From a virus, in the IMG/VR virus record IMGVR_UViG_3300003690_000022, positions 1-42,677 of that record: a stretch of 42,677 nucleotides of DNA; one strand, 5' to 3'. This document shows positions 36,587 to 42,677 of this stretch, in pieces. The position numbers and the translations under genes are program-made. Each line of letters opens with the position of its first letter. The first letter of the stretch is position 1. Under the pieces are notes generated by a model. It ran no database searches. It saw nothing but the letters and a program-made list of their open reading frames with translations, and was not told where the DNA came from.

Positions 36587-36934
36587 TTAGAAGAAGAAAC
36601 TGCGGGCTTGTGGCGCAAATATCCTCTGAGGCAATCCTGGCCGCTGCGACGGGGGTAGACTGGCAAAGTTCTGTGCGAACGGGAAGGACTGCACGAACGG
36701 GTTGAATCTCTGCGTCGGCGTCTGCCCAGCGTTGATCTGCTGCCCTAGCAGCCCCAGGAATTGGTCAAGCGTAGGCTGGAACTGGTTTTGGAAGAACGTC
36801 TGCTGGTTGGCTGTCTGATTTTGCGGGAGTGCGCCGAAGAAGGCCGAGCGTTGCCCTACCCCCTCCTGTTCCAGGAAATCGGCGAAGACGTTGCCCCCAA
36901 AGGGATTCTGGAGGAAATCAGTGCCATTCGCCAT
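36587..36934 (-). CDS. Phe/Gln-rich low-complexity protein (115 aa)
   Basis: ATG 36934 in TAATG overlap with the previous gene. Dominated by F, Q, N, P and G (F-F-Q-N-Q-F-Q-P-T-L-D-Q-F-L, F-V-Q-S-F-P-F-A-Q-N-F) and ending in F-F-F. No fold recognised; composition matches the C-terminal two thirds of the neighbouring 335-residue protein. Confidence 0.65.
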   Translation of the reverse strand: MANGTDFLQNPFGGNVFADFLEQEGVGQRSAFFGALPQNQTANQQTFFQNQFQPTLDQFLGLLGQQINAGQTPTQRFNPFVQSFPFAQNFASLPPSQRPGLPQRIFAPQARSFFF

Positions 36935-37941
36935 TACCAGGCGTTTACTCCGATGTTACCGCCGACTCCGCCTATCCCGCTACGCAGGAACTGCCCGAAC
37001 AACCCACCAGGTTGCTGTGAGGCGGGGTTAAGATTGAATGCGGCGAAGGCATTTTGCATGTTTTGCTCGATAAAGCGTCGGAATATCGGCGCCGCCTGAC
37101 CTTGAGCAAACTGGCTAATGACATTCTCCGCAATTGGTTGCTGGCTTAGGAATTGCAGTGCGGCAAGCTGGTCTGAGCCAGCCTCCGCCCGAGGAGGGGT
37201 AAAACCGCCTTCTCCAAAGAACGGGGAGAGGGCAGCGAACGCCTTCTGAAACTGCCCGGTATTGAAGCCTTGTGCTTGCCCACCTTGTATGAAATCCTGG
37301 AAACTCTGGGGTTGAAAATCACCGCCAAGGCTTCTTGCCTCATCACCTTCCTGAAAGGTGAATGGGGATATGGCCGTCTGCAGCGCAAACCTGGCCGCCG
37401 ACGGGGCGAACTGCGATGTTATGCCCCCCTGAGCCATGGGGCTGACGGATTGGAAGAAGGGGTCATCACCAAGAACACCAGCGAATTGCCCAGCCTGACT
37501 TAACGGACCGCGTTGGAGGTAGCCGCTGCCTGCGTCAAGAAGTTGCTGGAAAGGTGTGCGCGGTGTCTCCCCACTTGGTAGGGGGGCGGGTGGTGCGGGC
37601 GGCACGGGCAGAGTAGGGTCAGGGTCTGGTATAGCCGCCGTGGGGACCGTAGGGGCAGTCGCAGGGATAGTCGTTGGGACATCGGCGAGCACATCGGCCA
37701 AGCTGGGTGAGGTACTAGGCGATATTGTGTCGCCCGAGACGGTGACCGTGCCCTCGCGCTGCCACGTAGTCATCATCCGGTTCGCTTCAGCCAGTGCTTG
37801 TTCGTGCGCGAGCCCCAACCCATCCTGAAAGAAAACCTGAAGCTGTTGCAGAAACGAGAGAAAATCGCTGCCCGGTGTAAGCACAGCCAGAAGCTCTTCT
37901 GGGGTAACTACGGTAACTCCCGTAGGACCTGTAATCGCCAT
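36934..37941 (-). CDS. Phe/Gln/Gly/Pro-rich virion-region protein (335 aa)
   Basis: ATG 37941. Residues 1-70 are a folded helical domain (E-E-L-L-A-V-L-T, L-S-F-L-Q-Q-L-Q-V-F-F-Q-D). Residues 75-130 are a Thr/Pro/Ala linker. Residues 130-335 are repetitive F-Q-x-F/G motifs (F-Q-P-Q-S-F-Q-D-F-I-Q-G-G-Q-A-Q-G-F). Together with the 115-residue neighbour it may form a disordered phase inside the head or around the portal, but no homologue is known to me. Confidence 0.65.
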   Translation of the reverse strand: MAITGPTGVTVVTPEELLAVLTPGSDFLSFLQQLQVFFQDGLGLAHEQALAEANRMMTTWQREGTVTVSGDTISPSTSPSLADVLADVPTTIPATAPTVPTAAIPDPDPTLPVPPAPPAPLPSGETPRTPFQQLLDAGSGYLQRGPLSQAGQFAGVLGDDPFFQSVSPMAQGGITSQFAPSAARFALQTAISPFTFQEGDEARSLGGDFQPQSFQDFIQGGQAQGFNTGQFQKAFAALSPFFGEGGFTPPRAEAGSDQLAALQFLSQQPIAENVISQFAQGQAAPIFRRFIEQNMQNAFAAFNLNPASQQPGGLFGQFLRSGIGGVGGNIGVNAW

Positions 37942-37954
37942 GGTGTCCCCTCCG

Positions 37955-39964
37955 TTACGCTCTTGGGCCGAATAGACCTATTCTACGAAGTCGTTCTTGC
38001 GGCGTCAATGGCCCCACTGCTCCAGGTCGTGGTGAACCGGGTGGCACGTTGGGTCCGGCTTGCGGTGTTGGCGTCGGTGGCGGCGCCCCCTGAGCCGAAG
38101 GGGGCAACACGCTAGGAGAGAACCCTCCACCACCGTTCGGCGACTGGGGGAAAGGTGCCCCCCTGGCACCGTTGGTCGCCGCGGGTGGACCCGCGCCACC
38201 CGCGCCCCCCGCGCCCTGCATGGCTTGTTGCATCGCCATCTGTTGCTGCATGAAGAGCTGTTCAGCGGCACGCATGTAGATTCGGGCCATCTCGGGCCGA
38301 CCCTGGCGCAACATGGTTTCGGCCATTTCGAAGAGGCCAGCCAAGGGCAGACCCCTCTCTCCCTGCTGCTCCTTGATTTCGTCTACTATCTGGTCGGCGT
38401 CCTGGTCCTCGAAGATGTCCTCGTGAATACGTCTATCCGGATACAACGGGACCGGCCCCTTGCGAGCGATATCAGCCTGCTGGAACTTGGCTGAGTCGTC
38501 ACGGGGCAGTTGTGGGACCAACTTGAACGTGAGGTCGCCCGCGTCGCGGATCATATCGGGCGTGATCTCTTCGCTGAAATACTTCCGGTTCTGGCCTATG
38601 CCACTAAGCTGCATGGTGTCGAACTGGTTTGAGAGGTACTGGTCCTTGATCAGCCGCAAGGACTGGAGAATCGCTTTCTCAGTAGCGGTCAACGGCGCGT
38701 CCAGGGGCGTTTCCACTCCCTGCCGAAGCTGCGTAATGGCGAAGCCGGATAGTTGGAATGGTATCTCGCCGTAGACCGTATTGGGCAGCGTCCCGCGCTG
38801 AAACTCACCACCTATAAGCGCCAGTACGCTGCCAGTCTCTTTGGCGGCCTCCAGCATTGCCAAAACTTCGACATCCTCAGTATCCTTCTGCAAAGGGATA
38901 TCTATCCCAGTCTGGTGGGGATTCTCGCCCTCGAGAGTTTTGGTGCCGTCGGCTGAGTAAATCTTCAAAGCCTGCTCACGGGCGCGAGCTACCAATTCCA
39001 GCAGGATCGACATGATCAGGTTGTTCTTGTCGTTGATACCTCTGATCTTCTTCAGCACGGACTCGCCAAAATCCGCCTTGATGCTGACGATAGAGCCGTC
39101 GTCCCCTACGCCACCTGTGCTGGTACCGTGCCCGCCCTGGAGTGGCGGGGCAGAGCCTACGGTGAGATACACAATTGGGGTTCGCGGGCTGCCGTGGGGC
39201 GTAGCCGGTTTCAGGAAGCGTGGACCCTTGCGAATATCATCGAATAAGTCCTCTGTCAAGACGTAATTGTCGCACTCGTCGTAGAAGTCGTGGACTGTAA
39301 TGCCCGCGTTCTCGTTTTCGCTATCTTCGTCCTGTGGAATCGTGACGCCGTATTTGGTCTTGATCTGAGCGCGAGTCATTTTTATAGAGTAGGCTGCCCA
39401 CACTAAACCCTTATCACCGAGCTCGAACGAGACATGAGAAGGGTCCCACGGCATGATATCGGGGAAGGTTGCAGTCTTCGAATCGCCGTCCTCGTCCTCG
39501 CCGTCTTTCTCTTTCACCAGCAGGGCACGCCCCATTACGGGGCCACCGCGGACACAAGAATAGAATCCCCACTGGTCCTGAATCGGGGGCAGACCCTTGT
39601 TGTCCTGCTGCTCGGCCACGTTGTTCAGAATACCGACATAGAACCGCTCGGCTGCATCGTCGGTCTCCCGATCGTCACGCCGGTTGTTCTGCTGCGGATT
39701 AGGGCCGGGGTTCTTAATAACGTGGGGAATCTTGACAATCGAGATGGCTTTGGCGATAAAGCTGATGAGCTTGTCCACGAACACGGCCGGCGCGTTAGAA
39801 GTGTAGTGGCGGTAGTCGTCGCCCTCACCCTTGGGCTCTTGGAACTCGTCCAGCCGATACGAGCTGTAGTCCCTATCGTAGCGATCGATGAGAACACGGG
39901 GAATCTTATGGTCCTCAATCAGCTTGAGGATGTCTGCGCGGGTGCGTTTCTTACGTTCCGCCAT
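37955..39964 (-). CDS. Portal protein (669 aa)
   Basis: ATG 39964. Follows the large terminase in the usual order. Typical portal elements: N-terminal helices (A-D-I-L-K-L-I-E-D-H-K), a wing region with F-Y-D-E-C-D-N-Y, strand P-R-T-P-I-V-Y-L-T-V-G-S, long stem helices (N-N-L-I-M-S-I-L-L-E-L-V-A-R-A-R-E-Q-A-L) and Y-G-E-I-P-F-Q-L-S-G-F-A-I-T-Q-L. The C-terminal 100 residues form a Gln/Met then Gly/Pro-rich tail, longer than most T7-type portals (about 530). It forms the dodecameric channel for packaging and ejection. Confidence 0.85.
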   Translation of the reverse strand: MAERKKRTRADILKLIEDHKIPRVLIDRYDRDYSSYRLDEFQEPKGEGDDYRHYTSNAPAVFVDKLISFIAKAISIVKIPHVIKNPGPNPQQNNRRDDRETDDAAERFYVGILNNVAEQQDNKGLPPIQDQWGFYSCVRGGPVMGRALLVKEKDGEDEDGDSKTATFPDIMPWDPSHVSFELGDKGLVWAAYSIKMTRAQIKTKYGVTIPQDEDSENENAGITVHDFYDECDNYVLTEDLFDDIRKGPRFLKPATPHGSPRTPIVYLTVGSAPPLQGGHGTSTGGVGDDGSIVSIKADFGESVLKKIRGINDKNNLIMSILLELVARAREQALKIYSADGTKTLEGENPHQTGIDIPLQKDTEDVEVLAMLEAAKETGSVLALIGGEFQRGTLPNTVYGEIPFQLSGFAITQLRQGVETPLDAPLTATEKAILQSLRLIKDQYLSNQFDTMQLSGIGQNRKYFSEEITPDMIRDAGDLTFKLVPQLPRDDSAKFQQADIARKGPVPLYPDRRIHEDIFEDQDADQIVDEIKEQQGERGLPLAGLFEMAETMLRQGRPEMARIYMRAAEQLFMQQQMAMQQAMQGAGGAGGAGPPAATNGARGAPFPQSPNGGGGFSPSVLPPSAQGAPPPTPTPQAGPNVPPGSPRPGAVGPLTPQERLRRIGLFGPRA

Positions 39965-40127
39965 GAAAGCGCTTCCAAATACGTGCCCAGATGGGGCTAC
40001 GAGGCCATGCGTCGAACGCCCAGCCGTAGTAGATGGCCTCGATATACGGCTTAGTCACCTTATGCCGCAATATCTGCACGGCGAATCCAGAGAGCTGAAA
40101 TCCCAATTCTTGATCAGCGGCCATCAT
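39951..40127 (-). CDS. Small protein between large terminase and portal (58 aa)
   Basis: ATGATG at 40127/40124, overlapping the terminase end by 14 bases and the portal start by 14. Ends in TAA at 39951. Sequence G-F-Q-L-S-G-F-A-V-Q-I-L-R-H-K is strikingly like the portal segment P-F-Q-L-S-G-F-A-I-T-Q-L-R-Q-G, followed by an aromatic, basic tail (I-Y-Y-G-W, W-A-R-I-W-K-R). Possibly a fragment duplicated from a portal gene that became a small partner protein. Function unknown. Confidence 0.65.
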   Translation of the reverse strand: MMAADQELGFQLSGFAVQILRHKVTKPYIEAIYYGWAFDAWPRSPIWARIWKRFHGGT

Positions 40128-41580
40128 GCAACCCCGGCGGTCCAGCTACGACAGCCCGACGGCCGTTCCGTCGGTGGACCTTGATTGTACTACTGCCCTG
40201 CCTCTGAGTATAGCCGAATCTGTCGATCAATCCGTAAATCACCGCCTTGATCGCGTCGTTATTGTTGTCCTTGGGGTTTTTGCCGATCACGTTCCCCTCA
40301 CGGTCGGTCCCCCACCGATAAGCCCTGAGCTGGCCGTCGTCGGGGTTCGGAGCAGCGCCGAATTCAGAGATCAGCCCCTCGCACCTGGGGTCGATGATGA
40401 ACTTCGGGCCGTGGGTGATGGGGTCCATCTTCAGCATCGTCTTCATGCGATCGGTGCCTGCCCCGATGGGGATCGGCTCCTTGCTGTGATTCATATAGAG
40501 CCGGGCTGGTTCGGCAACCCATATCTCCTGCAGGGGGCGCTGACCATGGTGCTGCGCAACGTAACGGTCCGCCACCCCACGGATATCCTTCTCTTTCCAC
40601 CAGTCGCGGTCCAGGCAGATTTCGATGATATCCTCGGTAGTCTTGCCTTTGACGTAGATTTCGTCGAAGATACGGACCTGGCCGCTGATAACGTTTGCGA
40701 TCTCGACGGCGTAGTAGCTGCCGGAGTAGCCCGGGTCTACCCAGATGTACACCCGCTCGCCTGGGACGCGCTCACACTGCCGAACGTGGACGTCAGCGCG
40801 GAATTCAGGGAAAACGAGCCCCTTGGGAGGGACGGGGATGCCCTCGATGCGCTCGCTGACGAACTGGTCCGAGGAATTAGCTATGATCTCGACTATTTTC
40901 GGGTCGTTGCGCCCGCCGGGGAAGACAGTGCTGTTCGCATACGTCGGGAGCCGGAAACTCTTCCGATTGTTAGCGCCGCTGGCCCATTGCGGCGCCAAAG
41001 AGGGGAACCAACCGACGCTTTCCTCCATCGTGCCGATAAAAAGCACCCAGCCGTCCTTCTCAAGTACCCGCTCCTGGCACCTCTCGAGAACTACCACGTC
41101 CTGCTGGCCTGCTTCGCAGACGATTATCCCGTGAGGAGGGTCCTGGGACATCTTCGTAATATCGCTAGAGCTTTTCGTTTCTATCCTGAGGCGTGGGTGG
41201 CGGTCCTTCGGCAGTTTGAGTTCGATATGACCAGGATCGACTCTTTTGGTCCAGTCCAAGTCAGGCTTTTTGAACCCAAGCAACTGCAGGTCGTCGTTGA
41301 TGTAGAAGAATTCTCGCCGAGTCTCGCTGTAGGACTTCCCGATCAGCCAGTACAGGAACGGATCACCGACCCCATCCCCGTCTTCTGGGTGTTTCTCCTG
41401 GTCCGCCAGCCAGTTCTTCATCCACTTCGCCTTTGCGACCATAGACTTACCGCCACGTCCGCCACCGGTAACGAGGATAAACCGGTGTGGAGCGTCTAAG
41501 ATTGCCTGCTGGTACGTCGAGTTAGGCGCAAAGCCTACTTTGTCGAAGAGGATGGAGATATTGGTATCAACGGCAAGCAT
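40114..41580 (-). CDS. Terminase large subunit (488 aa)
   Basis: ATG 41580 overlaps the previous stop (TAATG). ATPase: Walker A G-G-G-R-G-G-K-S near residues 39-46, a Walker B-like strand G-I-I-V-C-E-A-G-Q (Cys in place of the usual Asp before the catalytic Glu) and coupling motif L-F-I-G-T-M-E. Nuclease: I-W-V-D-P-G-Y-S-G-S, G-V-A-D-R-Y, and a C-terminal N-N-D-A-I-K-A-V-I-Y supply the RNaseH-fold acids. It cuts concatemers and drives DNA into the prohead through the portal encoded next to it. Confidence 0.92.
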   Translation of the reverse strand: MLAVDTNISILFDKVGFAPNSTYQQAILDAPHRFILVTGGGRGGKSMVAKAKWMKNWLADQEKHPEDGDGVGDPFLYWLIGKSYSETRREFFYINDDLQLLGFKKPDLDWTKRVDPGHIELKLPKDRHPRLRIETKSSSDITKMSQDPPHGIIVCEAGQQDVVVLERCQERVLEKDGWVLFIGTMEESVGWFPSLAPQWASGANNRKSFRLPTYANSTVFPGGRNDPKIVEIIANSSDQFVSERIEGIPVPPKGLVFPEFRADVHVRQCERVPGERVYIWVDPGYSGSYYAVEIANVISGQVRIFDEIYVKGKTTEDIIEICLDRDWWKEKDIRGVADRYVAQHHGQRPLQEIWVAEPARLYMNHSKEPIPIGAGTDRMKTMLKMDPITHGPKFIIDPRCEGLISEFGAAPNPDDGQLRAYRWGTDREGNVIGKNPKDNNNDAIKAVIYGLIDRFGYTQRQGSSTIKVHRRNGRRAVVAGPPGLHDGR

Positions 41581-41795
41581 TAGTCGTCATCGCCCGGTTT
41601 CGTTTCAAATCTGATCGTGACCCGCCCGCTATCTTCATGCCTCTCCCACTCCATGTCTCCACTCCCAACCAGAGTGAGGCCCAACTCCTCCGCCTTACGC
41701 TTCAAGGATGCCATCATTAGGCTGATCGTCTTAAACATCCGACCCTCCTCAATCTCGTTGTTAAAGAGAACAACACTCAAAGCTAAATCAGTCAA
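41580..41795 (-). CDS. Small protein upstream of the large terminase (71 aa)
   Basis: ATG 41795. Helix (M-F-K-T-I-S-L-M-M-A-S-L-K-R-K-A-E-E-L) and a C-terminal beta hairpin (G-S-G-D-M-E-W-E-R ... V-T-I-R-F-E-T-K). Overlaps the previous gene by 8 bases and the terminase by one. Possibly a packaging accessory; not recognised. Confidence 0.65.
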   Translation of the reverse strand: MTDLALSVVLFNNEIEEGRMFKTISLMMASLKRKAEELGLTLVGSGDMEWERHEDSGRVTIRFETKPGDDD

Positions 41796-41991
41796 GGCGA
41801 TCTATTCTCCTCTTGAATCTACCATCGGAGTCCCAAAAAGAATCAGCGGGCTGTGGAGTAAAATCGACAAAAACCTTCCCTTGCAGAATCCACTCCCGCA
41901 ATTGATCCTCTCGTTCGCGGTCAGCCGGGCTCGGAGAATCCCCCCGGCGTGTCATTGCTGGTTGACGAACGCGCTTTAGCACTCGTTCCAT
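41788..41991 (-). CDS. Small basic protein (67 aa)
   Basis: ATG 41991, 12 bases after GGAAGG. A competing ATG at about 41997 closer to that site is in another frame and ends after 25 codons. Basic N-terminus (R-V-L-K-R-V-R-Q-P), acidic/basic middle (A-D-R-E-R-E-D-Q-L-R-E-W-I-L-Q-G-K-V). Not recognised. Confidence 0.55.
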   Translation of the reverse strand: MERVLKRVRQPAMTRRGDSPSPADREREDQLREWILQGKVFVDFTPQPADSFWDSDGRFKRRIDRLD

Positions 41992-42043
41992 TGGGCATCA
42001 CCTTCCTTTCAGTTGTCCGATATCAGCGGACTACTCGATTTCT

Positions 42044-42057
42044 CCCGCGACAATGTC
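42044..42057. promoter_or_regulatory. Operator-like repeat, copy 1
   Basis: CCCGCGACAATGTC, identical to 42115-42128; here the right half-site is degenerate (GCGACAATGTCCGC). It lies in the 140-bp gap between two late genes. Confidence 0.5.
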
Positions 42058-42114
42058 CGCGTCAGTGTCCCATCGGCGCGGAGCGTGGCTCACGCCTACC
42101 AGATTGCGACAAAC

Positions 42115-42130
42115 CCCGCGACAATGTCGC
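42115..42130. promoter_or_regulatory. Operator-like palindrome, copy 2
   Basis: GCGACA-A-TGTCGC is a perfect 6-bp palindrome with a single central base at 42118-42130, preceded by a partial GCGACAA at about 42106. Two such sites 71 bp apart suggest a dimeric regulator. Confidence 0.55.
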
Positions 42131-42131
42131 A

Positions 42132-42329
42132 CTACCAAGTCATCTTTTGATGCAAGACTTCTGGCGAAGATGCTGGCGGGAGACCACGATTCATTCGTTC
42201 AACGGCTTGATAGTAAACGTCATCGAATCGTGGCGGCGGCTCCAACAGCAGGCGCTCTAGTCGGGCCCGAGCCATACGTTTCTTGAGACGCGCCCGTAGG
42301 CGCTCTAGTTTAGTCTTGCGATGCCACAT
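42132..42329 (-). CDS. Small very basic helical protein (65 aa)
   Basis: ATG 42329 with ATAGG upstream. The first 25 residues are strongly basic (K-L-E-R-L-R-A-R-L-K-K-R-M-A-R-A-R-L), then P-P-P-R-F-D-D-V-Y-Y-Q-A-V. Nucleic-acid binding is plausible. First gene after the structured leader at 42330-42468. Confidence 0.6.
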   Translation of the reverse strand: MWHRKTKLERLRARLKKRMARARLERLLLEPPPRFDDVYYQAVERMNRGLPPASSPEVLHQKMTW

Positions 42330-42354
42330 ATTGTGCCTATGATAACACGAAAGA

Positions 42355-42384
42355 CCCCCCAGCCGAGATCAACCGGCTAGGGGG
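42355..42384 (-). terminator. Terminator-like hairpin in a leader
   Basis: On the minus strand CCCCCTAGCCG pairs with CGGCTGGGGGG (11 bp, one wobble) and is followed by TCTTTCGTGTT. It lies between an extended -10 element (42454-42462) and the 42329 start, so it could act as an attenuator. Confidence 0.55.
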
Positions 42385-42397
42385 CAAAAGGAGGAAC

Positions 42398-42449
42398 TGG
42401 GACTCTCTCTGCAATCCCACCCCCCGGCAGCCATCGCAGGGAAGTCCCA
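42398..42449 (-). promoter_or_regulatory. Leader stem-loop
   Basis: On the minus strand TGGGACT (42449-42443) pairs with AGTCCCA (42404-42398), with CTGC/GCAG inside. It is directly downstream of the -10 element and just upstream of the 42355 hairpin. Confidence 0.5.
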
Positions 42450-42453
42450 TAAC

Positions 42454-42462
42454 AGTATACCA
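42454..42462 (-). promoter_or_regulatory. Extended -10 promoter element (candidate)
   Basis: Minus strand TGGTATACT is an extended -10 (TGnTATAAT, one mismatch). No good -35 lies at the usual distance. It would start a leader of about 120 nt before the 42329 gene. Confidence 0.4.
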
Positions 42463-42468
42463 CGAGGG

Positions 42469-42657
42469 TCAATACCGCACCTTCACGCCCTGATTCTTCC
42501 TAGTGTGCTGCCAGCCCGGTCTCCGCTCGTTCGGCTCGTCGTTGCTGAACTCCTGCCTCTCCCCACAGAGCTTGCAAACGCCCACACTGACCCCCTTGGT
42601 GCCACCCTGGCTGGGCGGAGTCAATTGCCAGAAGTGAACACAGACTGTGCTGACCAT
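42469..42657 (-). CDS. Small zinc-ribbon protein (62 aa) spanning the closure
   Basis: ATG 42657, which equals position 71 in the joined genome, in TGATG overlap with the 71-298 gene. V-C-V-H-F-W and G-V-C-K-L-C-G-E-R-Q-E-F form a C-x-H ... C-x-x-C zinc site, followed by a polar tail. Sixth and last of the small Zn-binding proteins between the small and large terminase genes. Function unknown. Confidence 0.7.
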   Translation of the reverse strand: MVSTVCVHFWQLTPPSQGGTKGVSVGVCKLCGERQEFSNDEPNERRPGWQHTRKNQGVKVRY

Positions 42658-42677
42658 CACGTCTTCCTTATACGGTA
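42587..42677. repeat. Terminal direct repeat, right copy
   Basis: Identical to 1-91; duplicate of the same genomic segment produced by linearising a circular assembly. Confidence 0.9.

Noticed and set aside
40126-41499. 457-codon open frame antisense to the large terminase gene
   Set aside because: It mirrors the codon periodicity of the terminase, has no ribosome site or recognisable motif, and antisense open frames are common at this base composition.
1-42677. CRISPR array, integrase, repressor or transposase
   Set aside because: No regularly spaced direct repeats and no recombinase or transposase motifs were seen; the only mobile genes are homing endonucleases.

Overview
The window looks like one complete phage genome from an uncultured source, closed on itself. 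Its first and last 91 bases are identical (1-91 = 42587-42677), so the unit genome is about 42,586 bp and the window ends are arbitrary. It carries terminase, portal, scaffold and capsid genes, a lysis cassette and a replication module. I see no integrase, repressor or other lysogeny gene, so a lytic lifestyle is inferred. Short-tailed (podovirus-like) morphology is inferred from a large portal, a scaffold, a 1493-residue internal-type protein and a nozzle-like protein, with no tape measure or tail tube recognised. Shine-Dalgarno sites and sigma70-type promoters point to a bacterial host; the host group cannot be read from the sequence. DNA polymerase and endolysin were not recognised.

Layout. 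Two long convergent gene blocks leave a roughly 700-bp noncoding, hairpin-rich region (1778-2507). Rightward (+, 2508-19437) are the early and middle genes. These are a run of small orphan proteins separated by repeated hairpin and ribosome-binding modules (2.5-5.3 kb); an excisionase-like HTH protein; a possible ssDNA-binding protein and an SMC/RecF-type ATPase (6.1-8.4 kb); a RepA-like helicase (10-11.2 kb); more small Zn-binding and HTH proteins; then a DNA-methyltransferase and homing-endonuclease zone (13.7-18.6 kb) with a RusA-like resolvase. Leftward (-, from 1744 through the joined ends to 19448) is the late block: small terminase, six small Zn-ribbon proteins, large terminase, portal, very large virion protein, a tRNA-like gene, scaffold, major capsid, connector and nozzle-like proteins, a nuclease-like protein, tail fibre, and a membrane and lysis cassette ending in a two-helix holin. 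The two blocks meet tail to tail at about 19.44 kb.

Most striking is the zone at 13.7-18.6 kb. A C5-cytosine methyltransferase gene is open in a second frame over about 940 nt, and its motif IX lies in that second frame. A LAGLIDADG endonuclease gene sits antisense between two methyltransferase N-termini. An amino-methyltransferase gene has a 6-nt insertion with a TGA stop inside its catalytic SPPY motif, and also holds an antisense HNH endonuclease gene nested in its own open frame. A 47-codon C5-methyltransferase remnant follows, and then a further HNH gene whose ribosome-binding site lies in a hairpin. This reads as a place where mobile nucleases target conserved methyltransferase motifs. 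The antisense HNH nested in a still-open methyltransferase frame is the best candidate for an undescribed arrangement.
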